Origin: Owenia fusiformis
Taxonomy: Eukaryota > Annelida > Polychaeta > Sabellida > Oweniidae
Reading direction: 5' to 3'
Assembly: GCA_903813345.2 (NCBI GenBank)
Contig: CAIIXF020000001.1
Location: forward strand, 58,204,270 to 58,268,269
DNA length: 64,000 bases
Made by a program: the position numbers and the translations under genes. Under the pieces are notes generated by a model that was not told where the DNA came from, made no database searches, and saw nothing but the letters and a program-made list of their open reading frames with translations. Shown here piece after piece: positions 36,053 through 48,534 of the stretch (positions are counted from its first letter, which is position 1; every line of letters begins with the position of its first letter).

Positions 36053-37705
36053 TACATGCCCTATAGGACAAATCAAAATATATATAGAAGGGCAGTATTA
36101 GATAAGCTGCCCGGGCCACTAGTTGTACATAATGTCAGGTAGCTTCTGTACAGACGTCAGACGCCTGCAGACGACACTTAAATGTGATCTCTACTATGCA
36201 AAGAGCCAACATTGGGTATTTCACGACTTCAGGTAGTCAACGGAAAGGATGAATATAGAACAACGAACTTTTATATATTATGAACACATTGTTATACTTC
36301 TTATTAATTTAATATGTTCCTGTTATCCTACTGGTTCCCAAGTGGTTACGTGAATTGTTACCAAGGCGACCAGTAGAGAGTGTTTGACAATCAGTTTATT
36401 ATTTAATTAATTAAGAAATCTATGTCTGGAGGGGCCAAGGTTCCCGTGTTGTTGTGAACGCTGAGAGAAGGTATGCCCAGAAACAGTGGATGCTTCTGTG
36501 ACCATGGATGATAAATCAAAGCTTAGAGAACTTTCATAGACTGTACCAGTCAAGAAATGGCAGATTTTTAGCCACATTTTGTACTTGATTTTATATTTGA
36601 GCAAAATTTTTCGTATTTGAATGGCCCTTTCTATTATCGTCCATGTGTATACAATAAACCTAGAAACAGCTGAAAATCCGCCACGATTCCAACACAAATG
36701 ATCAGTGAAGGATCTTAGAGCTAACATGTTTTAGAAAGTTATTTTACCAAAAATGCTCGAATTTTAGTTTTAAGAGACAGCATTCTAGGTCTAGTCAGTT
36801 GTTCAGATACTACTTACCAGTTGGAATCATAGATAGCTCAGTAGACAGTTACGTCATGAATACAGACTGACACACCAACATATTTCATTAACCTGTAAAA
36901 TAAACACATGTAAAAACGTAGATTCTTACACCGTTATAGATATAGTAAGGAGTAAATAATAAGAATTTAAATATAAGTATTACTACATGTATATAGAGGG
37001 ACACAAGAAGAGAATGTATGTAAGCATGGATACAGATATAATGTATAGGACTTACTTGTGACCTTAAAACAGCTTCAAAGATAGCTTTTGGCCCGCATTT
37101 TGCAGCTATAAAGGGAAATGTCATGACATTTAGTTGAACCTCAGAGGGGGTAAATTAGTAGGGCAATCGTTCTTTCATATTATGTGAAATGTGGGCCATT
37201 GAGGGAACAACTTTATGCTATATTAACTTATTATTTAAATTCACATTTAGGAGATCATCCACTGTAGAATAGATGTAGTTATGAAACAAAATTTTATCAA
37301 TTTAAAATTGTAGTTTATATACATATTCATTGTAGTTAGAAAAATCTCCTAAGTTATTCATCTATCAAGTATTTTAATATTTTAACTCCTGCAGTATGTC
37401 TGACAAGATTGAGATATTATATATATATATGTACATTTCTGTCTTGTAATGTTATCATTTTTAGGAAAATATGATATAAATATACTCCCTCTCCTGCTTT
37501 TAATATACGTCTCTGTAAAATAGTTCCAGCGCACTATTTATAGTTAAGTGAAAGGTCTGGGTGGCGGAAGAATCTCTCTGTAATTATTGTCCAACACCAA
37601 GTCACCAGACCTTAAATGAATAAATAACTTAATGAAATAAATAACAATTGTACAAAAATGTAACTATATTTATAGGCAAATAAAATGCCTTACAATTCAT
37701 AAACG
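36053..37705 (+). other. RBM24: RBM24 3' untranslated region
   Basis: Runs from the stop codon to a cluster of three AATAAA hexamers. It is AT-rich with a short TA run near 37418 and no competing gene. The length of about 1.65 kb is inferred from the first good poly(A) cluster; an earlier end is possible. Confidence 0.55.
37619..37684 (+). terminator. Clustered polyadenylation signals of RBM24
   Basis: AATAAA occurs at 37619-37624, 37636-37641 and 37679-37684, followed by a T-rich stretch (GTATTTTGTTGC). This is the most convincing poly(A) site downstream of the RBM24 stop. Confidence 0.6.
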
Positions 37706-39462
37706 CTTGTATTTTGTTGCTTAATTTATGCTATCATTTGGCAATGATGGTTCTAGACAGCATTTAAGAAGAATCCATCCATAAAAGGATGTGATTAATG
37801 TTGTACTTTTAAAACATAGCATTCTCAATCAAATCTATTTCTTTTTCCTTATTATTTGGTAAACAAATGTGCATTAATTTCGGATCACTTATCTGAGAAG
37901 TGATGGCATTTAGTAAATATCGATAAATAAAAAACCAATCCCTGTATAAATGTTTCATTAATCATTTAGATAATCAAATGAAACCCGCAAAATTGAAACA
38001 AACAATACTTACGTTACATTAATTGACTTTACTGGAAATACAGGGTCACCAAAAAGCGCGACCCTCTAATTTTCGAATATATTTTCATTGGGAATTTTCT
38101 CGTTAAGATTGACACGTGCTCGATGACGTAAAACAGTCATGTAATTATTGCATCGATTTTGAGATTTAGAATCCGCACCAAATCTTATCTGTGTCATAAT
38201 TTGAGTCATTTCTGGATTGCTTTCATTGTTAGTATTAATGATACATCCTATTAACGCACTTTGTACATATTTAGAAATCTTGATCATTTGGAGGACACTC
38301 GCAAATATAGATTTCTAAACGTTGTTTTGATTGATTTGGCGTGAGAGCAATCCTGAACGAAAAACGTGTCTCTGAATCTCAAAAACTTGATGCAATATAA
38401 GGATACTTCTGTTTTGTTCATTGAACACTCTGTCATATACAACACTGGGTGTTGGGTCACCATGTACAATTTTAGAAAATTCCAGAAAATCAATTGGTAA
38501 CTCTAAGATGCCCACCATATGCGTTCAAATCTCTCATAAAATCCATCAACTAATAGGAGATGAATCAAAATGGCCAGCCATACTTATTTCGCCTATAATC
38601 CAGTATGACTAACATTGTGATTTTATAAACATCATATTCTTACTTGACCCATACCTGATGTCTGTAGCCTGGTGTCCATTTGGTGCAAGAATGATACAGC
38701 AGCTCATTTTATTTCCGAACGCTTAACAAAATCATGAGAGGAAGTAGACACGATCGAGTTGAGAGCTAGTTTCGAAAGAATTGTCACAATATTCTGACTT
38801 CATTTTAGAATAATTTGTCGATTTGTAAGGCATGTAAGGTCATCTGGCAAAAAGTGAATAAAGGGACCTTATTCAATTCTAATGAATCTGGAAATGTCTG
38901 CTTATTAAATCTTAAATAACTTCCCAATTGATTAGGCCCTAGAATTGTCAGGAAATCGATATGTTTTTTCAAAATATTTTCTTCGGAGCTTGAATGACAA
39001 TTTTTTATTATTTTGACTTGAAGGATGGCTTTACCGTTAGTTATAGTTATACTGTGGACCTCTAATGGGATTGGGATGGGGTGTCAATACACAGGCCATG
39101 AAAAACGAGGAATCTGGATCATTGAACCTCCTCAACCCCCCCCCCCTTAACAGAGGATAGACGACACCAGACAATCCTCATCCAGAGGAAATACTACATA
39201 CCAATTTAATGGACTTCTGATAACAATCTTGCAAAAATAAAAACAAAGTATCGAGCTCACTTTTACCCGTTATTGAGAAGAGATACAACATAGCTTAACC
39301 ATCAAATCAAAATATACAAAATTATCAGAAAACTACATCTAAGATTTTAGAAAAGGTTACATTCGGCAAATGCTTTTTAGTGGTGTCAAAACATCATAAC
39401 GTACTAATGCTAAAACACCTTAATCAACAACACTAGAAAGCAGCAACTCCACGGAGTAGTAA
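37706..39462. other. Gene-free stretch downstream of RBM24
   Basis: AT-rich intergenic DNA with a C run at about 39137-39147. Nothing else recognised. Confidence 0.5.
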
Positions 39463-40138
39463 ATCCCACCGAACAAAACATGTTTTGATGAATAGCGGTC
39501 ATCTTGAACATCTTCGTGTTGAACAGAGCTCCTTTGTCCCTAGGTATCAGCATATAAAATTATAACCAAATCCGTCCACTGGTATTTGAGTTACTAAACA
39601 TAACGTTAAGAAAATTGGTGGCCATTTTGAAATTCCGCTGCCATCCTGAAATGTTTTCTTGAGCAGAGCTCCTTTGTCTCTAGGCATCAGCATATAAAAT
39701 TTGAACCAAATCCGTCAACTGGTATTTCAGTTATCAAAGATTACGTTCTGTTACAAAGTATGGCGGCCATTTTGAAATCCAGCTGCCATCTTGAAAATCC
39801 CTTCTCGACCAGAGCTCCTGTGTCTCTTGGCATCAGCATATGGAATTGAACCAAATCCGTCCACTGGTATTTGAGTTATCAAAGATTACGTTTTTTACGA
39901 AAAATGGCAGCCATTTTGAAATCCAGATGCCACCTTGAACCTAGGCATCAGCATATAAAAGGATAGGTATCGATATGGTGAACTGAATTCAACAATGTTT
40001 TTCTCTTAAACCAATTATTGAAAACATTCTGTAAAAAAACACGGTCCTTTTAGTAATTTTGACTGATTGGCAACAATTTAATGCAAAAATTATTTATATA
40101 TATTTTATATAACTGTTTTTGTTAACATTTTATAGCAT

Positions 40139-40352
40139 AAACAACGTTTTCTTAGACCTCTCAATATTACAGTTATACAAAGGAAATTTTGGTTGAATTA
40201 ACAAAAAGTATTCAGAAACTTAAAACAAAACCCCCCAAAATAGATAAAACTTAAGATAACCCTTTTATTTCATTAACAAGATACTTTTTTAAAATCAACC
40301 AAACTTTCCTTTGTACAATTACAATATTGAGAGACCTAAACACATTGTGTTT
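40139..40352. repeat. Hairpin within the middle nested element
   Basis: Arms sharing AGACCTCTCAATATT, ACAAAGGAAA and TTTGGTTGA in inverted order, about 65-70 bp each at about 85 percent, with a loop of about 70 bp. Confidence 0.7.
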
Positions 40353-40470
40353 ATGTCGTTTTGTTCCAATGAGGTTCGGATAGATGTTTCATTTCATTCC
40401 GAACATATGATACCAAGAACGAGAGAGGTGTCTGATGTGTTTTCTAAAACAATATAGAGAAAAGTGTATA

Positions 40471-41074
40471 CAGGGTGGGCCAAAAAACGCCACTTTTTTA
40501 AAAATGCTATAACTTTTTTAACTTTGGATATAAAATCATAATTTGCATACTGAATGAAACTTGAGGATGCTATCTTGCCATGGATTATGAATTGTACACT
40601 TTTACTTAAACAAAATATGTCACCAGCGCCTCACTTACACATCTCATGCCATGAGAAATAAACAAAACTTTCAAAATGTTTCTGAGCTGACTAATGACCA
40701 CCAAGCTAATAGTCCTGATGCAATCCCCAGTGAGTATAGGGTATTGGAAGGTTTCCAAGAGATGGTATGAACCCACCCAATCTAAAAAATTACCCAACTA
40801 AAGCTGGCAATTAAGACAGGTTGAAAGAAACTTAGCCAACATTTCACTGATACTGCTATATTAGCAAGGCAACCAAGACTAAAAGCTCTCATCAAAGAGG
40901 GTGGCGGACCAATTGAACTCCTCTTTTAGATCAAATATAATCCAAGTTGAAGGACCTGTTACATTATTATTACTAAGAACCCCTGGCACAATATGACTGC
41001 AAAATTTGGGGTATATAGGTTGGAAAATAAAAAAGTTAGTGTCTTGAAAAAGTGGCGTTTTTTGGCCCACCCTG
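40471..41074. mobile_element. CAGGGTGGGCC mariner-type MITE, whole copy, innermost of the nest
   Basis: Left CAGGGTGGGCCAAAAAACGC and right its exact inverse, GCGTTTTTTGGCCCACCCTG, continuing as CCACTTTTT; flanked by TA (TATA) on both sides. Length 604 bp with no transposase. Related to the truncated copy at 325-636. Confidence 0.88.
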
Positions 41075-41525
41075 TATATACAATTCAAATTATAATGTTA
41101 CCATCCAAAAGATGACCATTAAATTGACGATGCGTAAAATTTTCAGAATATTTTGATGACTGGTTAAGAAGAAACGCGTGTTCAAAAAGTTCACCATATC
41201 GATACCACTCCTTTTAGTGACCATCTTGAAAATCTCTTCTTCAGCAAAGCTCCCTTTTGTCCCTCGGCATCATTATATAAATTTTAAGCCAAATCCGTGA
41301 ACTAGTATTTGAGTTACCAAAGATTACATTTTTACGAAAAATGGCGACCCTGAATTGAGCGGCCATCTTGCAAATTTTTTCTCGAACAGAGGTCCTACAC
41401 CCTTAAGCCTATAAAATTTGAAACAAATCCGTCGACAAGTACTAGTATTTGAGTTATGGCCCCAACACACGAAATGACGGACGGACGGCTTCTCTATATC
41501 CCCCTCAAACTTCGTTCGGTGGGAT

Positions 41526-44500
41526 AAATATTATATTAATGATTGATTGGCATAAGCACATTTATTAATAGTTTGACATCGTATATCTGAAAAGGGAGTT
41601 TTGTCTACACTCAGGATAGAATTTTAATGGATGCCCCTTGGGCCCGGGGTAACTAAGAATGGGCACACTTATTTCTTATATACACTTATAAATACTGTTC
41701 ACACGATGCTTTTTGCGATAAAACTATATGAACAGACCCTTTATCATTATACATGTAATCTATATTATGGCCGCTTCATTGGTCGTATGAAGAGATACGA
41801 TGAAAATCATTCTCCGAGCGCAGGGCTTTAGACATCATCAACACCATCCTTCCTTCATTGGGAAGAACTAAATAACAGTGTCATAACTAGTGCTGCCTGT
41901 GTTCGAAGGAAATGCAATGAATGATGAGTATCAGAATGAATCTTTACGACCATTGGCACTCATCATATGTTCAGAACACAGTGGGCTTCCAATCACTTTT
42001 TGTTCTCTTCTCATAAATTCGAATATCAGGTTTTGAAGCAATCTAGACTTACGGTGAGACTGAGATTGACGCCTATGTGAAGTCCTAAGCCAAATGGTTT
42101 CTAGAGACCTCTGCCAAGACAAAGCTGTATGTACGAGAGAAGCTGAGGAAGTATTCAAGAATGTCATTACACCTGTCCGATAGCCTTACACACAAGTATT
42201 TTAGAACATGTTTTTCCACCTGTCTCTAATTACAACATATTTTATCTGGAGTATATTGCAAGATTTTTAAGAGAACATACAAAAATAATTTGTGACTGAT
42301 TAATTATAGCACAGTATGCAACTTAAACCGAGGCCCGTTGGCCGGTTATTTAGCTCATATGCAAGAAACAAGTGCATTAAATCAGCTCATACTTGTCATC
42401 CCATTAACCTACCATCTTACGTGACTACACTATCAACCCTATCAAATACCGGAGGAGTCTGATCAACTCTGTTTTTGGGCAAGCCCTCTAACATCTGCTT
42501 GAGTTTAATCCCTGAAAGTAGGAGGAGTGAGACTGCTGATGAAGCATGTTAGTAGCCAGGACTGTTACAGCATCTATGATGTTTTAAAACTACAACATAG
42601 TATTGACTAAAACAAATGGAGGCATTATCTTCTTTTCAGTAAAATACTTAAGATCTAAAGCTGGCACGGTGCAAAAGTTCAGGATATATGAAGTATGTTT
42701 GAATGGTCCTTATCCATGGCTCTGAAAGATTTAACATCTTAGATTATACAAGAAAAGTATGATTAAACCATCAATAGTAGCCAACCTACTTTTGGCCAAA
42801 CTTTATTCGTATTTATTTACCAGTTTCCAGCTTATCCCCCATATGGAGTGGTTTAGAAATAGGTGGCACCACACGAAACGAAGTGACGCATGGGCCATAA
42901 CAAATGATTTCCTGCTTCCCCTCCAATTTGAAGACGGCAAATGAATTAGTCATATCAATATCACTATCACCCAATTTATGTTCCTTCAATTTATTGCAGA
43001 ACAGTGAGAGTATGATGCCAAGTTTGCCACCTTGAATCCAGACAAAGCCCGAATAATATTATTTTCATTTTCACATAATTTGTTTTTCATGTTTTCCAGG
43101 TACAAATAGAAAAACATGGAAATGGTAAGGTGGTGGGGTTAGGTAAGGTCTTGAAATTGATATGACCATACAGGTCCATTTGGATGTTACATACTCTCCC
43201 CTTAATAAGTCTGGAAACCAGAATCGTGGCAGGTTTTGGTGAAAAAAATTCACAAAACACTAGGCCAATATGGATTCATGACATTAAAAGATTGAATTGA
43301 AAGGCTCTTTTGGGAATCTCTTGAACAGTTACTATACACATATAAGACACTAATTTCAATATGGACCAAATAATGTCATTGTGTATTCAAGTAAGAGCAG
43401 AGACATACATTTTGAATTAAAAGGCATAGAGTATTTCATATTTGCAGATTTTGATATTTTTTTCATTTCTAGTTTTGCAAAAAATTCAAATAATGACAAA
43501 CTTTTCAAAATGGAAGGGAGTGTATGTCCGTAATTTTTAAACGCTCGCGCAATTTAGCTTCATCTGTCACGGTATGTAACTATCTTCGCGAGGAAATGCA
43601 TGGTATTCGAGTACATATGAATTCATGACTGAGTCAATTAAGAAACGTGCAAGGATTCACCGTAAATAAAACATAGCTTTAAACTATATTCGATTTATGA
43701 ATGTATTTTCTACATACGATAGGGATGTACATATGCTTATGTCTATCTCTGTCATTCAAATTCATGGACATTGTAGTGCAGCAGTGCCCAGTCGTTAGTC
43801 TGTCCAGTTTCTCATAAAGTACACAACTATCCACCCATTCACCCTTTCACCTGACTATGATACATGTATCAATTAACAGCTTCAGCAACAAGAACATGTC
43901 TGGCTAAGATTGTGGTACGTTTTCCCAACTGAAAAAATGTGAGCCTTATCCAGTTATTAATATAAGGGGGGATAAAATAAAAAAGTAATCCTACTTTGTT
44001 TGCAATATTTTAGCTACGAGGAGGGATGTTTTCATTCTAGAGCAACCAGTTGAGGTTATTCAAGTTTCAAAGAAAGCCATCAAAAAACTTTTGTTGATTG
44101 TTTAATGACAATGCGATCACAAGATGGGTAAAAACAAAAAGCAGACAACGAAGCAGACAAAACATGCAGTTTCAATAGATGTTATTTCAAAGTCCGAGAA
44201 TTACCAACTCAACCTTACAAAAAATTATCGTATGACGTGAGAGCTTGTAACATCACTATTTTATATCACCGTTAAGAAAATAATCATAACTCGCAATCAG
44301 TCATCGATGTAATACGAATATAGATTCCTACTTAAGAAAAATAGACCTCTGACGCTCCCCCTTTCAACCTAACAAGGACATTACAAAGATCATCATTAAA
44401 CAAGTTGAAGAAAAACGCTCTTCAGATAAAATTAATGGCCCACTTACAGATAATACAATGAGGTTTGCTGTTTTGGCCAGAACAGAAAAGTATTTTATTG

Positions 44501-44629
44501 AAATAATCAAGACCTTGTTTCGTTTGAAGACGTTAATGGTGGAGATAACCATCCATATATTTCTACTTCCCGTACTCTCAATAGTGTTTGACTATTTGTA
44601 TCAAATTGTTTATTTTGTTGTGATTGTAT
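41526..44629. other. Gene-free stretch
   Basis: No gene, transposon end or structured repeat recognised in about 3.1 kb. Open frames of 60-80 codons show no known domains. Confidence 0.5.
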
Positions 44630-44905
44630 TGTAATGTGTCGTGCATGTTGTAGTGTTGTATTTGTACTGTATCGTATCGTATTGTATTGTTCTACTTGTG
44701 ATGTTTCATATCGTATTGTAGTATGTTGTACTTCTGTTGTATCGTATCGTATTGTATTGTTCTACTTGTGATGTTTCATGTTGTATTGTACTATGTTGTA
44801 CTTATGTTGCATCGTGTCGTATTGTATTGTTCTACTTGTGATGTTTCATGTCGTATTGTACTATGTTGTACTTGTGTTGCATCGTGTCGTATTGTATTAT
44901 TTTAT
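44630..44905. repeat. Tandem repeat, unit about 70 bp
   Basis: About 3.5 copies, with TTCTACTTGTGATGTTTCAT recurring at about 44690, 44760 and 44831, joined by GTATCGTATTGTATTGT-type sequence. Strongly T-rich on this strand. Confidence 0.88.
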
Positions 44906-45004
44906 GCTGTGTACTAGTGCATTGTGCATTGTTTAACACGCTACATACCAGTGGTAAGTGGTAAAGTATAGTTGACACATTGTCACACTCCGCACGTACA
45001 AGAG

Positions 45005-45445
45005 GTAAACTTTTTTTGACACATAACCATGTTGCATTCTCTTTGACACACAACATGCCAGAGATGAACTATATTTGATACATAGCACCACTCTCTTGGA
45101 CACACAATATACCAGAGATAAACTATATTTGATACATAACACCATTCTCTTCGACACACAATATACCAGAGATAAACTGTATTTGACACGTAGCATCATT
45201 CTCTTGGACACACAATATACCAAAGATAAACTATATTTGACACGTAGCATCATTCTCTTGGACACACAATATACCAAAGATAAACTATATTTGACACGTA
45301 GCATCATTCTCTTGGACACACAATATACCAAAGATAAACTATATTTGACACGTAGCATCATTCTCTTGGACACACAGCTTGACACATTACACAATTCTCT
45401 TGGACACACGACATACAACAGATGAAGTATATTTGACACGTAGCA
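45005..45445. repeat. Tandem repeat, unit 54 bp
   Basis: About eight units containing TTCTCTTGGACACACAATAT, ACCAAAGATAAACTATATTT and GACACGTAGCATCA. As 54 is a multiple of three, frames stay open on both strands (168 codons minus, 116 plus). There is no start context or known domain, so I do not call genes. Confidence 0.9.
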
Positions 45446-46482
45446 TCAGCACTACGTGTTAAACAATGTTTATAGTCCGAAAACTGTTTTTCCGACCTGT
45501 GTTATTCATGGCAATTTTTGAGTGATACGGTATGAACTTGATTTACCCTACACAACATTTAAACACATTAAAATTTCAGAAATTCAAAAAAGTTCATGGA
45601 ATCAGAGATTCTTCACAAACTCGACCAAAGCCAGGGATCTCAAGATGCAAGGTTAAACTAATTCTAGTTGACTGACTGGGGTTAACTTATGTCCAATTAA
45701 AACACATCTTTAGATAAGAAAATCATCTATATCACTCCCATGAAGGCAGGAAAGTCTGGATTCTATTTGTTTTTCATACCAGTAGACCAAACGAGGGATC
45801 AGCAATTGAGGCTTGATTACAGGTAATAGGCTATGGTCAGTGCGGTGGTCTGGCATATAGGGGGTCCACATGATGATAGCTATCCACTTCTAAAGGCAGA
45901 TGCTCGAAAGCAATATAAATATACAATTTATACAAGAATTATATTAACTAATTACATGACATGAGCATGAAGAAATTTCTGGCTTCTGGTTATTCCCTTT
46001 CATGTCTATTTTCTAAAAAACCATAATGCACACTTTATTTCAGGAAAACTGAAGATTTTCAGAATAATGTGTTATCTTTCTATAAGAATGGTTACCATTA
46101 TTATTTGGGAGGATTTAAACATATTTCACCCATTTTTGCACTTTGAATCCATTATAACTTCACCATATTGTATTTGAGATTGTAAGGAATAGATTGGTAG
46201 GTCAATCTGATTCTGCCTTCAATAAATACCCAGAATCTAAAAACTAAATAGGGAGACTTTTTTGGTCTAATTTTTGAATCGGATATTAATAAGAGCCTAT
46301 TTAAGTCATACTTCGAATATGTATACTTTTGGCGAGTTCCATCAGTGTTCCCTATGAACAGGTTATTTCATAGATCGATGTCACCAATTGCCACATGATG
46401 AAGTCTTGGGAAATACACACGACCTTGAACTAGAAACAAATGACTTTGAAATGGAAACAAAGAACACTGAGCCGAATACAAA
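45446..46482. other. Gene-free stretch with a dispersed repeat
   Basis: About 46100-46232 resembles 59100-59272 (shared ATTATTTGGGAG, TTTGCACTTTGAAT-like, ATATTGTATTTGAGATTGTA, CTGATTCTGC). Otherwise nothing recognised. Confidence 0.5.
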
Positions 46483-46905
46483 GATTCAAGAAAGAATCAG
46501 AAATTGAAAGCCTCAATTGGAAACAAATGATTTTTAACTGGAACAAAGAGATCTAAAATGAAATGACACTGAACTAAATTTAAGCAAATGACCTTATACT
46601 GTAAACAAAGAGCCTTCTGTGGAAAACAACAATTTGAACTGCCGAAGAAAACAATGAAGGGGATGAAAGGAAGATACAAAAAAACGTTCAAAAAAAGATT
46701 CAAGAAAGAATAAGAATTTGAAAGCCTCAATTGGAAACAAATGATTTTTAACTGGAATAAAACGATCTTAAATGAAATGACATTGAACTTTAAGCATATA
46801 ACCTTATACTGTAAACAAAGAGCCTTGTGTGGAAAACAAGAATTTGAACTGCCGAAGAAAACAATGAAGGAGATGAAAGGAAGATACAAAGAAATGAACG
46901 TGATT
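46483..46905. repeat. Tandem duplication, unit 214 bp
   Basis: Two copies (46483-46696, 46697-46905) at about 90 percent identity, sharing GATTCAAGAAAGAAT, GAAAGCCTCAATTGGAAACA and GAAGAAAACAATGAAGG. The reverse-strand open frame across both copies encodes a repeated Phe/Leu-rich peptide with no domain match I know. Confidence 0.85.
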
Positions 46906-47964
46906 TCATTATTGCATTCCCGGGCCTCCTGTTTGCTTCGATGCTAGTGAAACTCTCCAAACCAACGCATCTCTATTCAGATTTGAGAACAAATAGCCTT
47001 GATTCAAGTGGAAACAGCCAATTCAGAAGAAAACAATGATCTGGCATCACATATGATTCCTGGCCTAAAGACAACACATCTCACGTCGAGTATACAAACA
47101 GAGCAAGTTGACACAGTTAACATACAACAGACAAACAATAGGTTGAACATGTTAACATAAGAGTTACACATGTATGCGTAAATAATATAAAACAACATAT
47201 CATCTGTTGAACAGATTTCTAAATTGAATTCCGATATTCACCTAATTTTCAGTAATCTTTGGTCGAGACCAAAGGCGACGGTTATAAGTAGGTAGCTAAT
47301 TGTGGCCATGTTTTTCGCTTATAAGTGTGCATGGTGTCAGATTCAACTTCTATCTCAAACATGTTCTTAATGGCTCATCCATCCTATATATCTAGTATAG
47401 ACCTTAGGCACTTTGTAAAGCACCTCATTTAGACATTACTAATGCAAACTCGCCTTCTATTAGGCTTCCCGATATCACAAACCCATCACCGAAAGTTAAA
47501 ATTTCAAAACAGAAATAAACGCGGGGTGATTCACCGACTTAAATTATCAGGCTGGTGGCCTTGAATGTAGCCTTGCTGCTCGTATTGTATTTCTTATGAG
47601 TCTTGGCATTCACGGATGAGTGTATAACTTTATAGAGATTGAGTTCTTCAGGTAATCATAATCAGACCATATTTTTACAATTTTGTATTCTGGCAGTACT
47701 GATATCCTATTTAACACATCTGTCTGTCCTAAATGATTTTCACCATCCACATTATATTTTATTTCGGTTATTGGAAATCTTATTTTATAAAATAGTCAGA
47801 TGTAATGCTGTCACATGTAGGATTCATTTCAAGTCGGTAATTCCCAGGTTATTCTTGATCATTTGGTATAGAACAATATTTTAACTGGTCCGTCATTTTG
47901 TTATAATACACTTTGCATTCGTCTGGCTTTGTAACTGAGACTTTAACAAACTGGCCAGTGGCAG
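46906..47964. other. Gene-free stretch
   Basis: Contains a short inverted repeat CTTTGGTC-GA-GACCAAAG (47257-47274). Nothing else recognised. Confidence 0.5.
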
Positions 47965-48291
47965 TGGCGGATCCAGGAACCAACAAGGGGGGGGGGGCCC
48001 AAAATTGAGAATATAGAAAAACCCTCCGCGCTTGCGCGGAAAAAAATTTTGGGCCCCTAAAACCAAAAAAGTGGGCCCAAATTTTGAAAATTTGAGGCCC
48101 ATTTTCTTCCAAATTTGGCCTAAATTAAAAAAATAAGGCCTTAGAAGGCCCGATAATGACCAAAAGGCCCACTTTTTGGGGCCTTAAGGCCTTTTTTGGC
48201 CTAAAATTTTTTTGGGCCCAACTTCTTTTTTTTTTGGGCCAACCTTAGGGGGGGGGCCCGGGCCCCATGGGCCCCCCCCCCGGATCCGCCA
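47965..48291. mobile_element. Palindromic GGATCC-ended repeat (MITE-like)
   Basis: Ends TGGCGGATCC and GGATCCGCCA in inverted order. The inside is almost wholly made of G-runs, C-runs and repeated GGCCC, AAGGCC and TTTTGG blocks, including a run of nine or more G and its mirror C run. No coding capacity. The target duplication is unclear, so the superfamily (possibly hAT) is not fixed. Confidence 0.7.
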
Positions 48292-48534
48292 TAGAGTGGT
48301 CCACAAATCCTTTTAGCACGAGCTTCTATTGTTGGTTGCAGCTAATGGAATTGACTATTTGGGCTTCAGTTCATTTTTTTAAATGAAACTCCTTAGGAAT
48401 TTTAACTTCACATTTATTCAAGCATTTCAGAAAATACACATCTGACGTGCACGGACCTGGAACAGCATCTATGGATTTAAATCTCATATTTCTTATTCAA
48501 GCATTTCAGAAAATAAGATCTCAGACCATACAAG

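Larger units (their letters stand above)
39959..41214. mobile_element. AAAGGA...GGTATCGATATGGTGAACT MITE, middle of the nest
   Basis: The inverted ends AAAGGAxxGGTATCGATATGGTGAACT occur at 39959 and 41214 with a TA on each outer side, splitting a unit of the outer repeat. Without the inner insertion it is about 650 bp. It contains a hairpin (40139-40210 / 40278-40352). Confidence 0.75.
39463..41525. mobile_element. ATCCCACCGAAC-ended repeat element, outermost of three nested elements
   Basis: Left ATCCCACCGAAC (39463-39474) and right GTTCGGTGGGAT (41514-41525). Inside are subunits of about 137 bp with GAGCTCCTTTGTC, CATCAGCATATAAAA, AAATCCGTCCACTGGTATTT and GGCGGCCATTTTGAAAT. Three lie left of the inserted element and about two right of it. 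The family is not named with certainty; another partial copy lies at 53783-54213. Confidence 0.75.

Noticed and set aside
44933-45439. A 168-codon minus-strand frame
   Set aside because: Product of the 54 bp tandem repeat whose length is a multiple of three; the opposite strand is open too.
46497-46889. A 130-codon minus-strand frame rich in Phe and Leu
   Set aside because: It follows the 214 bp tandem duplication; no domain, no conservation signal visible.
47257-47274. Inverted repeat CTTTGGTC-GA-GACCAAAG
   Set aside because: Eight-base stem with a two-base loop and no context; expected by chance in a window this size.
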